From Promethearchaeota archaeon (GTDB taxonomy: Archaea; Asgardarchaeota; Lokiarchaeia; Sigynarchaeales; SOKP01): 10,783 bases of DNA. A model generated the notes under the pieces. It had not been told where the DNA came from, ran no database searches, and saw only the letters and a list, made by a program, of their open reading frames with translations. Positions 1 to 7,600 of the stretch are shown here, piece after piece (position 1 is the first letter of the stretch; every line of letters starts with the position of its first letter). The translations under genes and the position numbers were made by a program. Location: assembly GCA_019057975.1 (NCBI GenBank), contig JAHLWJ010000146.1, positions 1 through 10,783 on the forward strand, given 5' to 3'.

Positions 1-1
1 T

Positions 2-301
2 TTAGAAATCGTAAATCTCTATAACAACGGGAAAAATTATGAAAATATATTAGGGGTCACTAGTGATTTTTTGGCAGAAAGATTAGATATACAAGAAAAA
101 ACGATTACAGAAGAATTAATGGTAATTGGAGAAAAAAGTTTTCTAATAGGTGAACCAAAGACTTATTGGGCAACGCCATTTGATAGAGAAACGGGGTTAC
201 TTGAAAAAAAAGAAACTATAAAGACCCATGTCTGGAAAATAACGGAGAATGGCAAAAAATTGGCAATAGCTTTATTAGGACCTTATAAAATCAAACGGTA
301 A
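2..301 (+). CDS. C-terminal part of a winged-helix protein (5' end outside window)
   Basis: The reading frame is open from base 2, so the gene continues past the left edge. The TTG at 71 is an internal Leu codon rather than a convincing start: it lacks an SD and the protein reads sensibly through it. The visible 99 residues look like a winged helix-turn-helix. There is a helix-turn-helix stretch around LAERLDIQEKTITEEL, then a polar wing with an aromatic/Pro-rich loop (YWATPFDRETG), then a closing strand and helix VWKITENGKKLA that is typical of wHTH proteins ending in an 'ITxxGxxxA' helix. DNA binding is therefore inferred. The specific family cannot be named because the N-terminal part is missing. 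It lies 173 nt upstream of the CARF-wHTH gene on the same strand, with T-runs and a new TATA box between them, so it is probably a separate transcription unit. Confidence 0.6.
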   Translation, partial: LEIVNLYNNGKNYENILGVTSDFLAERLDIQEKTITEELMVIGEKSFLIGEPKTYWATPFDRETGLLEKKETIKTHVWKITENGKKLAIALLGPYKIKR

Positions 302-330
302 TAAATTAATCTTTGATAATTTTTGCAATT

Positions 331-361
331 TATTACATTTTTTGGATATAAATACTTTTTT
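331..361 (+). terminator. T-rich stretch, possible archaeal terminator of the wHTH gene
   Basis: Two runs of six T (338-343 and 356-361) follow the stop codon of the upstream gene by 37 and 55 nt. Archaeal transcription commonly ends at U-runs without a hairpin. No convincing stem-loop is seen. In DNA this AT-rich, T-runs also occur by chance, so the call is weak. Confidence 0.25.
347..354 (+). promoter_or_regulatory. TATA box upstream of the CARF-wHTH gene
   Basis: TATAAATA at 347-354 is close to the archaeal TATA consensus, and it has purines just upstream (GGA at 344-346). It predicts transcription starting near 375-380, giving a leader of about 95-100 nt before the TTG start at 475. Such a long leader is unusual for archaea and could hold regulatory sequence. 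A second, weaker TATA-like stretch closer to the gene (about 416-424) is an alternative. Confidence 0.4.
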
Positions 362-415
362 ATAGTTATAACCATTATATTAGATATATGAATAATAAAA
401 AACAATATTAATCAT

Positions 416-435
416 TTAATAATAAACTTAATAAT
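416..435 (+). repeat. Short direct repeat TTAATAAT, possible operator
   Basis: TTAATAAT occurs at 416-423 and again at 428-435, a 12-bp period, between the TATA box and the ribosome binding site of the CARF-wHTH gene. Regulators with wHTH domains often bind repeats in their own promoters. Base composition makes such repeats cheap, so this is only a candidate. Confidence 0.15.
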
Positions 436-460
436 TGAATTAAAAATTGAGTCATATAAG

Positions 461-467
461 AAGGTGA
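461..467 (+). promoter_or_regulatory. Ribosome binding site deciding the TTG start at 475
   Basis: AAGGTGA at 461-467 is complementary to the anti-SD tail of archaeal 16S rRNA and lies 7 nt before the TTG at 475. This supports TTG as the real start. There is no ATG early in the frame. Confidence 0.6.
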
Positions 468-474
468 AGCTTTT

Positions 475-1257
475 TTGGAAAGAAAAAAATGCCAAATTGT
501 ACTAGTAGGACATTTACCAGAAAAATTAATACTCTCTATTGATAAAGAAACTTTCAATAAAATTATTTTCATAACTGAAAAAGAAACTCTATCAGGTACA
601 ATTGAAGCTAAAAAAGCATTAGATTTTTTAATTAAATACTATAAAAAAAGGATGGTTAAGGTTGAGAGTACTAACTTTTCCTTTCAAGAACAAATCAAAT
701 CAATAGCAGAACTGGTATATAAAATTATTCAACAAAAATTATTGGGATTCAGTGATATTACTGTAAATGTTTCAGGTGGATTGCGATTTATGGATATATG
801 GTTTTATTTAGGTTGTTCAATTACCAATACGAAAATCATTCATGGTGATTTTATTTATAAGGGGAGAGAAGAAGTCGGTATAAATAATAATGTTGAATTA
901 GTGAAAATTCCGCTTGATAACTTGACATTGCATCAATTTAAATTTCTTGAACTTTTCTTTGAAAACTATGGAGATATCAACGATTTTGTTAAGTTAGGAT
1001 CAGAATTTGACAATACTCCAATATTGACTGACACTAAAGAATTTAATTCGATTAATGATTTAAAAAAAACTTTTGAAGGAAAAATAAGAAAAAAAATTTC
1101 ACGTGGAGCAGTTAATGGATATATAAACAAATTAAAAGAAAAGTCAATACTTTTAATTGCTCCAAATCAAGAAAACAAACAAAAAACTAAAATTGGAATT
1201 AGTTATTTAGGAATAGCATATTTTTTAAATGAATTATATAACAGATATAGCAGTTAG
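475..1257 (+). CDS. CARF-like domain + winged-helix regulator (Csa3-type architecture)
   Basis: This is a likely transcription regulator with an N-terminal Rossmann-like CARF domain (about residues 5-145) and a C-terminal wHTH (about 150-258). The first strand CQIVLVGHLPEKL, a mid-domain strand IIFITE, and the motif DITVNVSGGLRFMDIW (94-109) fit the CARF pattern. In that pattern a conserved 'N-x-[ST]-GG-[TL]-[RK]' loop lines the ligand pocket. In the C-terminal part, ISRGAVNGYINKLKEKSIL reads as the recognition helix and KTKIGISYLGIAYFL as wing plus terminal helix. Csa3 and related CARF-wHTH proteins bind cyclic oligoadenylates and regulate CRISPR and defence genes. The ligand and targets here are inferred. 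The start is TTG with a good SD. The gene lies directly upstream of the Wadjet-like operon on the same strand and has no cas neighbours in view. Confidence 0.65.
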   Translation: MERKKCQIVLVGHLPEKLILSIDKETFNKIIFITEKETLSGTIEAKKALDFLIKYYKKRMVKVESTNFSFQEQIKSIAELVYKIIQQKLLGFSDITVNVSGGLRFMDIWFYLGCSITNTKIIHGDFIYKGREEVGINNNVELVKIPLDNLTLHQFKFLELFFENYGDINDFVKLGSEFDNTPILTDTKEFNSINDLKKTFEGKIRKKISRGAVNGYINKLKEKSILLIAPNQENKQKTKIGISYLGIAYFLNELYNRYSS

Positions 1258-1265
1258 TTTAAATA
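1258..1265 (+). promoter_or_regulatory. TATA-like box TTTAAATA upstream of the jet-like operon
   Basis: TTTAAATA starts immediately after the stop codon of the CARF-wHTH gene and matches the archaeal TTTAWATA box well. It would place a transcription start near 1285-1290, ahead of the 33-codon ORF at 1312 and of the JetA-like gene. If real, the four-gene operon has its own promoter, sitting where an upstream-encoded regulator could act. Confidence 0.35.
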
Positions 1266-1311
1266 AATTCAAAAATCAAAGGAAAAATAAACGAAAAAAA
1301 AGGATTAATTT

Positions 1312-1413
1312 ATGAATTTACAAGAACAAAAAGAACAATTAAGCGAATGTCTTGCTCATCATATCGAAATTTATAATATTAAAGGAGAATACAAGGTTAA
1401 CACTCTAAAATAA
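1312..1413 (+). CDS. Possible 33-aa small protein before the jet-like operon
   Basis: ATG at 1312 is preceded by AGGATT (1301-1306, 5 nt spacing) and followed by 33 sense codons and TAA. The product is highly polar (begins MNLQEQKEQLSECLAHH, ends in a Lys-rich tail) with no signal peptide, membrane segment or recognisable domain. It fits neatly between the putative TTTAAATA promoter and the JetA-like ribosome binding site, so it could be a leader-encoded peptide or an accessory small protein of the operon. It may equally be a chance ORF. Confidence 0.25.
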   Translation: MNLQEQKEQLSECLAHHIEIYNIKGEYKVNTLK

Positions 1414-1416
1414 AAT

Positions 1417-1425
1417 GGAAGGTGG
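1417..1425 (+). promoter_or_regulatory. Ribosome binding site of the JetA-like gene, pointing to a start upstream of TTG 1463
   Basis: GGAAGGTGG at 1417-1425 is the only good SD before the JetA-like gene. It is 37 nt from the first conventional start (TTG 1463). In the same frame CTG at 1436 (10 nt spacing) or ATA at 1433 (7 nt) would be properly spaced. An in-frame TGA at 1427-1429 bars anything earlier. Confidence 0.5.
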
Positions 1426-1462
1426 ATGATTCATACTGCAATCAAGTAATGAGCCAAGTTCA

Positions 1463-3901
1463 TTGTTTAATAATTTGGAAATTATTTCAGTTCCCTTAAG
1501 TGATCAGCAAAGAGAGAGATATAATCAGCTTTTAGAGAAATTAGGGCAGTTATATGTTAAAAATTATGAATTATTAGAAAAAAGATTACCTTCATTAATC
1601 CGTTTGATTTTAGAATGCTGTAATTTCTCGTCTTTAGTAGAAAAGTCAATAAATCAGCAGAGAACGCTTATAGGATATAATTATAAAGATTCATTAAAAT
1701 TTTTAGAGTTAAAAAAAATACTTCAAAAATATAAAAAATTTAATATAATCGTGTTTGTCTCTTCGCCCGAAATAAAGAATAAATTAGAATCCTTTCTTAA
1801 ATCTAAAACAAATGGTTATAATGAAAATTTATCAACAAATTCATGCATTAGGTATAAAAAAAATAGCTATATCCAAATTATTGAAGATGATAAGATAGAA
1901 AAACAAAAAGATCAAATAGCAAGTAAAGATCTTTTTATTCATTTTAATTTACCTTATCGATTTGAATCTTTTTATAACAGAATTATAATATCAATGCAAA
2001 AAAGAAATTACATTTTTATTACAGAAGATACCTTAGAAGAGAAGATCTGGTATGATTTTGAAGAAATAACTAAAAATTTACTAGGAAACGAATTGACTGA
2101 TAAATCAAAACTTATGAAAGAAATTTTTCAATATAATGTTTCTCATCTCAAAATAGAGGAAATTAGCAAACATCTTAACGGATATAATAAAGGTTTTCCA
2201 TTATTGGGGATTGTAGATTCCGGGAAAATAAGTAAGGCGGAAAAAATATTAATACAGAGACCTTTCGGGGAACATAACTCATCTCAAGAAATCGATTTGG
2301 TTCAAATAAAAAGACCAGAGATCCAATCTCAACAATTTATCTTAGACTTAAGTTCATTATTCCCTTATGGTATTCCCATTTTTGAATTGTATTCTATTTT
2401 AAATCTTTATGATTATAAGAATAAATATGGTTGGAATATCGATCAAGATGATATACGCTATTTGTTAGAAAGAGTTATTGATAGCATCGCGAGAGATGAA
2501 AATTTGACTGATGTTCAGATATCTAATAGAGCTGATATGGTTGAAGAAAATCTAATAAAAAAGGGATTTATCAAATATATCTCATCCTTAGGAAAATATA
2601 AAATAAAGGACAAATGTTTTCAATTAGGTAAGATCTTTATTGAGCATTTTTATGAATCTTATTCTGAATTTAATTCTAATTATTTTAAATCAATTATCAT
2701 AAATATCTCAAGTATTCTTTTGAAATGGGTTAAAAAATTACCGGAGGAGGGTAATCTAAGTGGAATAAGTCAGTATGTTAGAGAGACATTTAAAGAACTT
2801 AACGTATTAGATCATTCGAAAATTATTGAATCATTAATTAATTTAGAGGAAAATATGGATAAATTAATTCTTGATTTAATAGAAGATATCTCCAGGTTTC
2901 AAGCAGATTTAATTAAAAGTAGGCATAAAGGAGAAAATCAAGAGACTCTTATTTTAAAAATCAAGCAAACGGTTAAAAAATATGAATCTATTTTTTCAAT
3001 ATATTCTGATAACATAGATGATATTGATAATTTTTATTTAAATCTAGATTCCTACTTTAAATCTATTGAAGAATTATCAGAACAATTATCAGATAAAATA
3101 ACTTGGTTTATGGAAGAAAAAATCAAGAATTTAAATAGAGACTATGATGAGAAGATTAACCTACATTTTGAAGAAATTATTCGTCATTTGCTGGAGGTTA
3201 AAGATTTCTCATTTAACTTCAAAAAAATCATAAATTCAATAATTTTAAATCAAAAAAAATATATTGATTGGCTTCTTTCTGACTTAGAGGCGTTACAAAA
3301 AACTAAAAGCATTAATAAAGAGATTTATGCCTTATGGAACCACATCATCTATTCTGCTCTTGAAGAACCTAATAATTTTAAGACGATTTGCCCAATATTA
3401 ATCACTTATAAACAAAACATAAGATTAAATTCAGATCACGTTGATGAGACTCCTTTTTCTGAATATATATTTGAATTTGAAACAAAAGAAAAAGAAATTG
3501 AAAGAGAGAAATCGAAAAAGAGACAAATTAATAATTATAAAGAAAGAAAAAAAGATGCGAGAGATGCTTTTCAAGAATTTGTTAAAAGGAAACGCTTAAG
3601 CAATCAAATAATCGATGATTCTATAAAAATGGTTTCTGAAATAACTGAACCTGCATATATTGTTCAAACTCTTTATGATTTTCTAAAAAACCATAAAAAT
3701 TTAAACAAAATTTCTGACTTTTTTAAAAGTGGTTTTTTTGTGAGATTATATTGGTTTGTTTTTTCTTCTTTAGAAGGAATCAGATTTTTTATTCCCGGAG
3801 ATAAGAGAATTGGACCAAAAATTACTTTAAAATTTAATGATGGTGAATTGGTAATGAATGAGTTAAAATATATACCTATCAAAAAAGAAAATGTGGGGTA
3901 A
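1463..3901 (+). CDS. jetA: JetA/MksF-like kleisin with an N-terminal degenerate SNF2 helicase lobe
   Basis: Role: probable kleisin subunit of a Wadjet (JetABCD/MksBEFG) SMC complex, bridging the JetC heads and holding JetB. The call rests mainly on operon position, plus a winged-helix-like region at about residues 285-395 (ADMVEENLIKKGFIKYISS...YKIKDK), a long helical middle (about 405-640), a charged coil (about 670-715) and a compact C-terminal region (about 720-800). Length is 812 aa, while JetA proteins are usually near 450-500. The excess is at the N-terminus. Residues 5-205 resemble the second RecA lobe of SNF2-family ATPases: VPLSDQQRERY (10-20), SLKFLELKKIL with IIVFVSSP (77-102), KDLFIHFNLPYRFESFYNRI (155-173) and TLEEKIW (190-196). 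Lobe 1 with Walker A/B is absent, and the usual motif V and VI residues are eroded. The start may be CTG 1436, which has an SD; TTG 1463 has none. Residue numbers count from 1463. Confidence 0.65.
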   Translation: MFNNLEIISVPLSDQQRERYNQLLEKLGQLYVKNYELLEKRLPSLIRLILECCNFSSLVEKSINQQRTLIGYNYKDSLKFLELKKILQKYKKFNIIVFVSSPEIKNKLESFLKSKTNGYNENLSTNSCIRYKKNSYIQIIEDDKIEKQKDQIASKDLFIHFNLPYRFESFYNRIIISMQKRNYIFITEDTLEEKIWYDFEEITKNLLGNELTDKSKLMKEIFQYNVSHLKIEEISKHLNGYNKGFPLLGIVDSGKISKAEKILIQRPFGEHNSSQEIDLVQIKRPEIQSQQFILDLSSLFPYGIPIFELYSILNLYDYKNKYGWNIDQDDIRYLLERVIDSIARDENLTDVQISNRADMVEENLIKKGFIKYISSLGKYKIKDKCFQLGKIFIEHFYESYSEFNSNYFKSIIINISSILLKWVKKLPEEGNLSGISQYVRETFKELNVLDHSKIIESLINLEENMDKLILDLIEDISRFQADLIKSRHKGENQETLILKIKQTVKKYESIFSIYSDNIDDIDNFYLNLDSYFKSIEELSEQLSDKITWFMEEKIKNLNRDYDEKINLHFEEIIRHLLEVKDFSFNFKKIINSIILNQKKYIDWLLSDLEALQKTKSINKEIYALWNHIIYSALEEPNNFKTICPILITYKQNIRLNSDHVDETPFSEYIFEFETKEKEIEREKSKKRQINNYKERKKDARDAFQEFVKRKRLSNQIIDDSIKMVSEITEPAYIVQTLYDFLKNHKNLNKISDFFKSGFFVRLYWFVFSSLEGIRFFIPGDKRIGPKITLKFNDGELVMNELKYIPIKKENVG

Positions 3902-3903
3902 AT

Positions 3904-4632
3904 ATGAGTGAATTATTAGAGTTCATTAATTTAATAAGAACAGAAATATCTAAAAAAAAGCATTGGTATATGCTTCAATCATGTTTAAGAAAGGGTAGGT
4001 TCATATATTATTCAGATAATTTGATAGAACGCGCCATGTTAAATGTTAATTCAAAAGATAGCAAAATAATACCAAAATACCCTCAATCGCTTTATGAATT
4101 TGTCTATGAAAATGAGATATTCATTAAACAAATACTAGAATTGGAGGGATTGGTATTAAAGAAATTTTCTCATAATTTATATAATCTTCCCGATTTTAAA
4201 TATGTCTATTACGCTCAAAAATTAGATGATCTAGAGGAAAATAAATTTATTTACGAATATAATACGATAACTCCACTCCATAGTTTTGTACTAGGATTAG
4301 TATTATTAAAGACTAACATGGGAAAAATTTTGATTTCTAAAAATGATTTTGTTGAGAAATTCATTCAAAATCCTGAAGATTTTTGTTATAGAGACATTGA
4401 TCAAAAAAAGTTAGCCAAATTATTTGATATCAAGTTATTAGAAAAAAGTAATACTAGCTTAACAATATATCGTGAAAAGCTCTTTTCACTGATTAAAGAC
4501 CTTATTAATAATGACTTTTTAGACGAATTTCAATCCGCAGTGGGAGAAGAATTAATAACATTATCTCCTGCAGCATTCATATGGAAAAACATGATTAATG
4601 AATATATTAAAAAGGAGGAAAATTATGATTAA
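3904..4632 (+). CDS. jetB: JetB/MksE-like SMC-complex accessory subunit
   Basis: A 242-residue, mostly helical, soluble protein without signal or membrane segments. No catalytic motif is visible. Family membership is inferred from size (JetB/MksE proteins are usually about 180-250 aa), from a likely tandem winged-helix composition, and above all from its place between the kleisin-like and SMC-like genes. The ITPLHSFVLGLVLLK stretch in the middle and the DIDQKKLAKLFDIKLLEKS...TIYREKLFSLIKDLI region towards the C-terminus are plausible winged-helix elements. In Wadjet and MukBEF-like complexes this subunit forms a dimer that binds the kleisin and touches DNA. The ATG at 3904 starts 2 nt after the JetA-like stop, with a GTGGGG stretch (3893-3898) as ribosome binding site, so translation is probably coupled. 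The last 8 nt overlap the next gene. Confidence 0.6.
   Translation: MSELLEFINLIRTEISKKKHWYMLQSCLRKGRFIYYSDNLIERAMLNVNSKDSKIIPKYPQSLYEFVYENEIFIKQILELEGLVLKKFSHNLYNLPDFKYVYYAQKLDDLEENKFIYEYNTITPLHSFVLGLVLLKTNMGKILISKNDFVEKFIQNPEDFCYRDIDQKKLAKLFDIKLLEKSNTSLTIYREKLFSLIKDLINNDFLDEFQSAVGEELITLSPAAFIWKNMINEYIKKEENYD
4612..4618 (+). promoter_or_regulatory. Strong ribosome binding site fixing the JetC-like start at 4625
   Basis: AAGGAGG at 4612-4618, inside the end of the JetB-like gene, lies 6 nt before ATG 4625. It decides against the in-frame upstream ATG at 4598, which would place the SD inside its own coding sequence and add nine Lys/Arg-rich residues before the conserved N-terminus. Confidence 0.75.
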
Positions 4633-7600
4633 AAGCTTTTTAAACCCTAATTTAAAGAAAATAAGAAAAATTTATTATTTTGTACATAATTTTGGAAAAA
4701 TTTTCCATTCTGATCCAATCCAATTAAAAAATGGAAATGTTTTTTTTGGTATTAATGGCGCAGGAAAATCAATGCATCAAGATGCAATAAAAACGATTCA
4801 TATTGCTGATGATAATTATATTAAGTTTAATGCTAACAGAAAAGGGACTCATTCAACTAATACGAATTCTAGTGATTATTTTAAATTATTTGAAATTGAA
4901 GTTAAACACGGGCCGTCTATTTTAGGTTTTCATTTTGAGACAATTGATTTAATTACAGATAAAATAATAGAAACTATAACATTCGGAGTAACTGCTAATG
5001 TTGACAAGAAGAAGTTTTTCGTTGCTAATGGTATAGATAAAGATAATCTAAACGATTTCATTATTAACGCTAAAGATGAGTCTGATTTCTATAAATTAAT
5101 TAAAGAAAAGATTACGCCCGATAGTTTGAAACGTTTTACTACCATAAAAGAATACCATAAATATCTGCATCATAATAATCTGATATTTTATAATTATGAT
5201 ACTGAACAAGATTATTATAATTTTTTAAAATTGTTTAAGGATTGCGAGGAAATCATTCAAGAGGGAAAAGGTTTTCAAATTAGCACCCTTAAAAAATTAC
5301 TATTCGTTCCAGAGAAGGATGAAGACCAGTTAAATCAAAATTTTGATAGTATCATTAAGACTAGTGAGCAGTTTATACGACTTAAAAAAGAGAGTGAAAA
5401 TAAGCAAAAAGAGTTAGATTCTATTTCAGAACTTATAAATTCATATTCAAATCATTTTTCTCAGCAATTTTTTAGTAAATTTTTTAGAAATAAATCTAAG
5501 ACACAACAAGAAATCGAGGAGCTAAAAGATGAAATAAAAGATTTTACAAATCAAATTAAAGATTTGAAAGTGGAAAATGAAGAATTTGATAAAAAGATAT
5601 ATAATATTGATGAAAAATTAGAACAAATAGAAGAAAAAGAAAAGATTTACCGTAAAATAGAAGATAATCATGATAAAATTTTGAAACATATATCAAGTAA
5701 TAAGGAAATCCTTTTCCAGAAGGATGCGTATTTTCAAGAGAAAATTGAAACGCTTAAAGTAAAGATAGACGCTAAAGATAAGAATATCGAGACTCTTAAT
5801 AGAAAGATTGGTGGAAAGAAGGCTAGTATATCAAGAGAGAAAACTGCTATTGATGAAGTCTATGAGCATCATGATAATTTTGATGAAGTTATTGATTATC
5901 AAAAACGAATAAAGAAAGAGAAGAAAAAAATACAAGAAGAATTAATTGGTAATAACAGCAAATTAGATGAAAACAGAGAAACAATACAAAAAAACAAGAA
6001 TGTTTTAAAAACAATTAAAATAGAAACTGAAGAATTGATAGGTAATGTTAAATCAAATATTCCAGATACTTTTCTCGACTTAATTGCAGAAATTGAGCAT
6101 AATTTTGATGAATTCACATTTTTAATAAGTCAAAAAAAGAAGGAATTACAATTTAGATTAGATTCTATTATATTAATCGAACAGGGAAGAGAAAAAGGAA
6201 TTGCTCTTTTTGAGGAATTTGGAATTAAAAAGTTATTTCGCTATTTTGAAAAAGCATCTTTGGATCAAGCTGATATGCTTGAAACAGCATTAGGTTCATT
6301 TAAAGATTATTATATTGTAAAAAAAAGTGAACATAAAAGACTTATAGATTTCTTAAAAGACTTATCAATAGAGGATTTAGAAGAATTGAAAAATTGTAGT
6401 TTTTTAGTGGTTCCTGATAATTTTGATTTCGATCATATGATTTCTTTAGAACTTGAATTAGTTAAGGATTATATTTTGTCTGAAATAAAGATATTAAATA
6501 CATTATCATTGAAAGAAAAAAAGTCCTCTGCATTTTTCGGAATTGAATCTCGAAAGGAATTAAAAAAAGAATTAGATAAAAGATTAAATTTTATTACTCA
6601 ATTAGAACCTACCATAGAAAAATTAAAAGAAAATAAAAGAATAATTATCAGATTAGAAAATGAAATTAAAAATCTTAAAGGAAAAAATTCCAAAATTCTA
6701 GGCGGAAAGGGTTATGAAGAGTGGAAGAATCATTACTCTAAGGAAAAATCTAGGGTTGAAAATGCTCTAAATGAAATAAGTATAAAAATAGATTCTATAA
6801 AAAAGGAGAGAGAAGAAAAATCTCGAATGATTAAAGATAAAGAAGAAAATATTAAGAGATATGAAAAAGACATCTCAGATTATGAGGATGATATAAAAGA
6901 TAGTATTGAGGAAAAAGAAAGAAAGAATAAAAAGTTAGAAGAACTCAAATCAACTTTAGCAAATAAGAGTGAAATTACGTCACAATTCCTTAAGACCAAG
7001 AAATCGTTTATAATTCTAATTGAGCAAGTTTCATTGCCGAAATTAAATAAAACAAAAAAAAATCTAAGACAAGAATTAGAAAATTGGGTTCATACATATG
7101 AATCAGATCTTTTAATTATTAAGGAAGTTATAAAGTCTGAACTTAAGTTATTTACAAAAGAATTGATGGCACTTTCTAAGGACAAAGGAAAAGCTCAAAT
7201 ATCCATTGAGAAGAACAAGGAAAAAATAAAAGAACTCAAAGTAAAGAAAAATAATTTGCTGAAATTTTTGGTTAGTAAAAAATCAGAATTAGAAAATTCT
7301 GAATTAAAAATTCAGACTATCCTTAAAGCAAAATTATTTGATGATTTTCAATGTTTTGACATAAATTTTAAAGATTGGTATGCAAAGAAATTAACTGAGC
7401 TAGAACAGAACGGAGGTCAATTTATAGACGATTTTTCTGATAGGTTTAATAAAGCTTTTCATTTTGTTTGCGAGGTTTTTGGATATAATAGTTTAAATAT
7501 AAATATATGTGATTTAGAGGGATTGCCAGACATTAGAGAGATTATGAAAAAACTCCCAGGGGGTATTACAAAAAAATCACAAGTAGAAGTTGAGCGGTTT

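Noticed and set aside
1415..1435. ATG at 1415 in frame with the JetA-like gene, interrupted by TGA at 1427-1429 (possible recoded stop)
   Set aside because: No SD precedes this ATG. TGA is used as an ordinary stop for the JetC-like gene (8360-8362), and no recoding structure is seen.
1463..2077. A working SNF2 helicase at the start of the JetA-like protein
   Set aside because: Only the second lobe is recognisable. Walker A and B are absent and motif V and VI residues are altered, so ATPase activity from this protein is unlikely.
4598..4624. In-frame ATG at 4598 as start of the JetC-like gene (adds 9 residues)
   Set aside because: The strong AAGGAGG site at 4612-4618 is placed for ATG 4625, and 4598 has no comparable SD. 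The extra Lys/Arg-rich residues are translation of the SD region itself.
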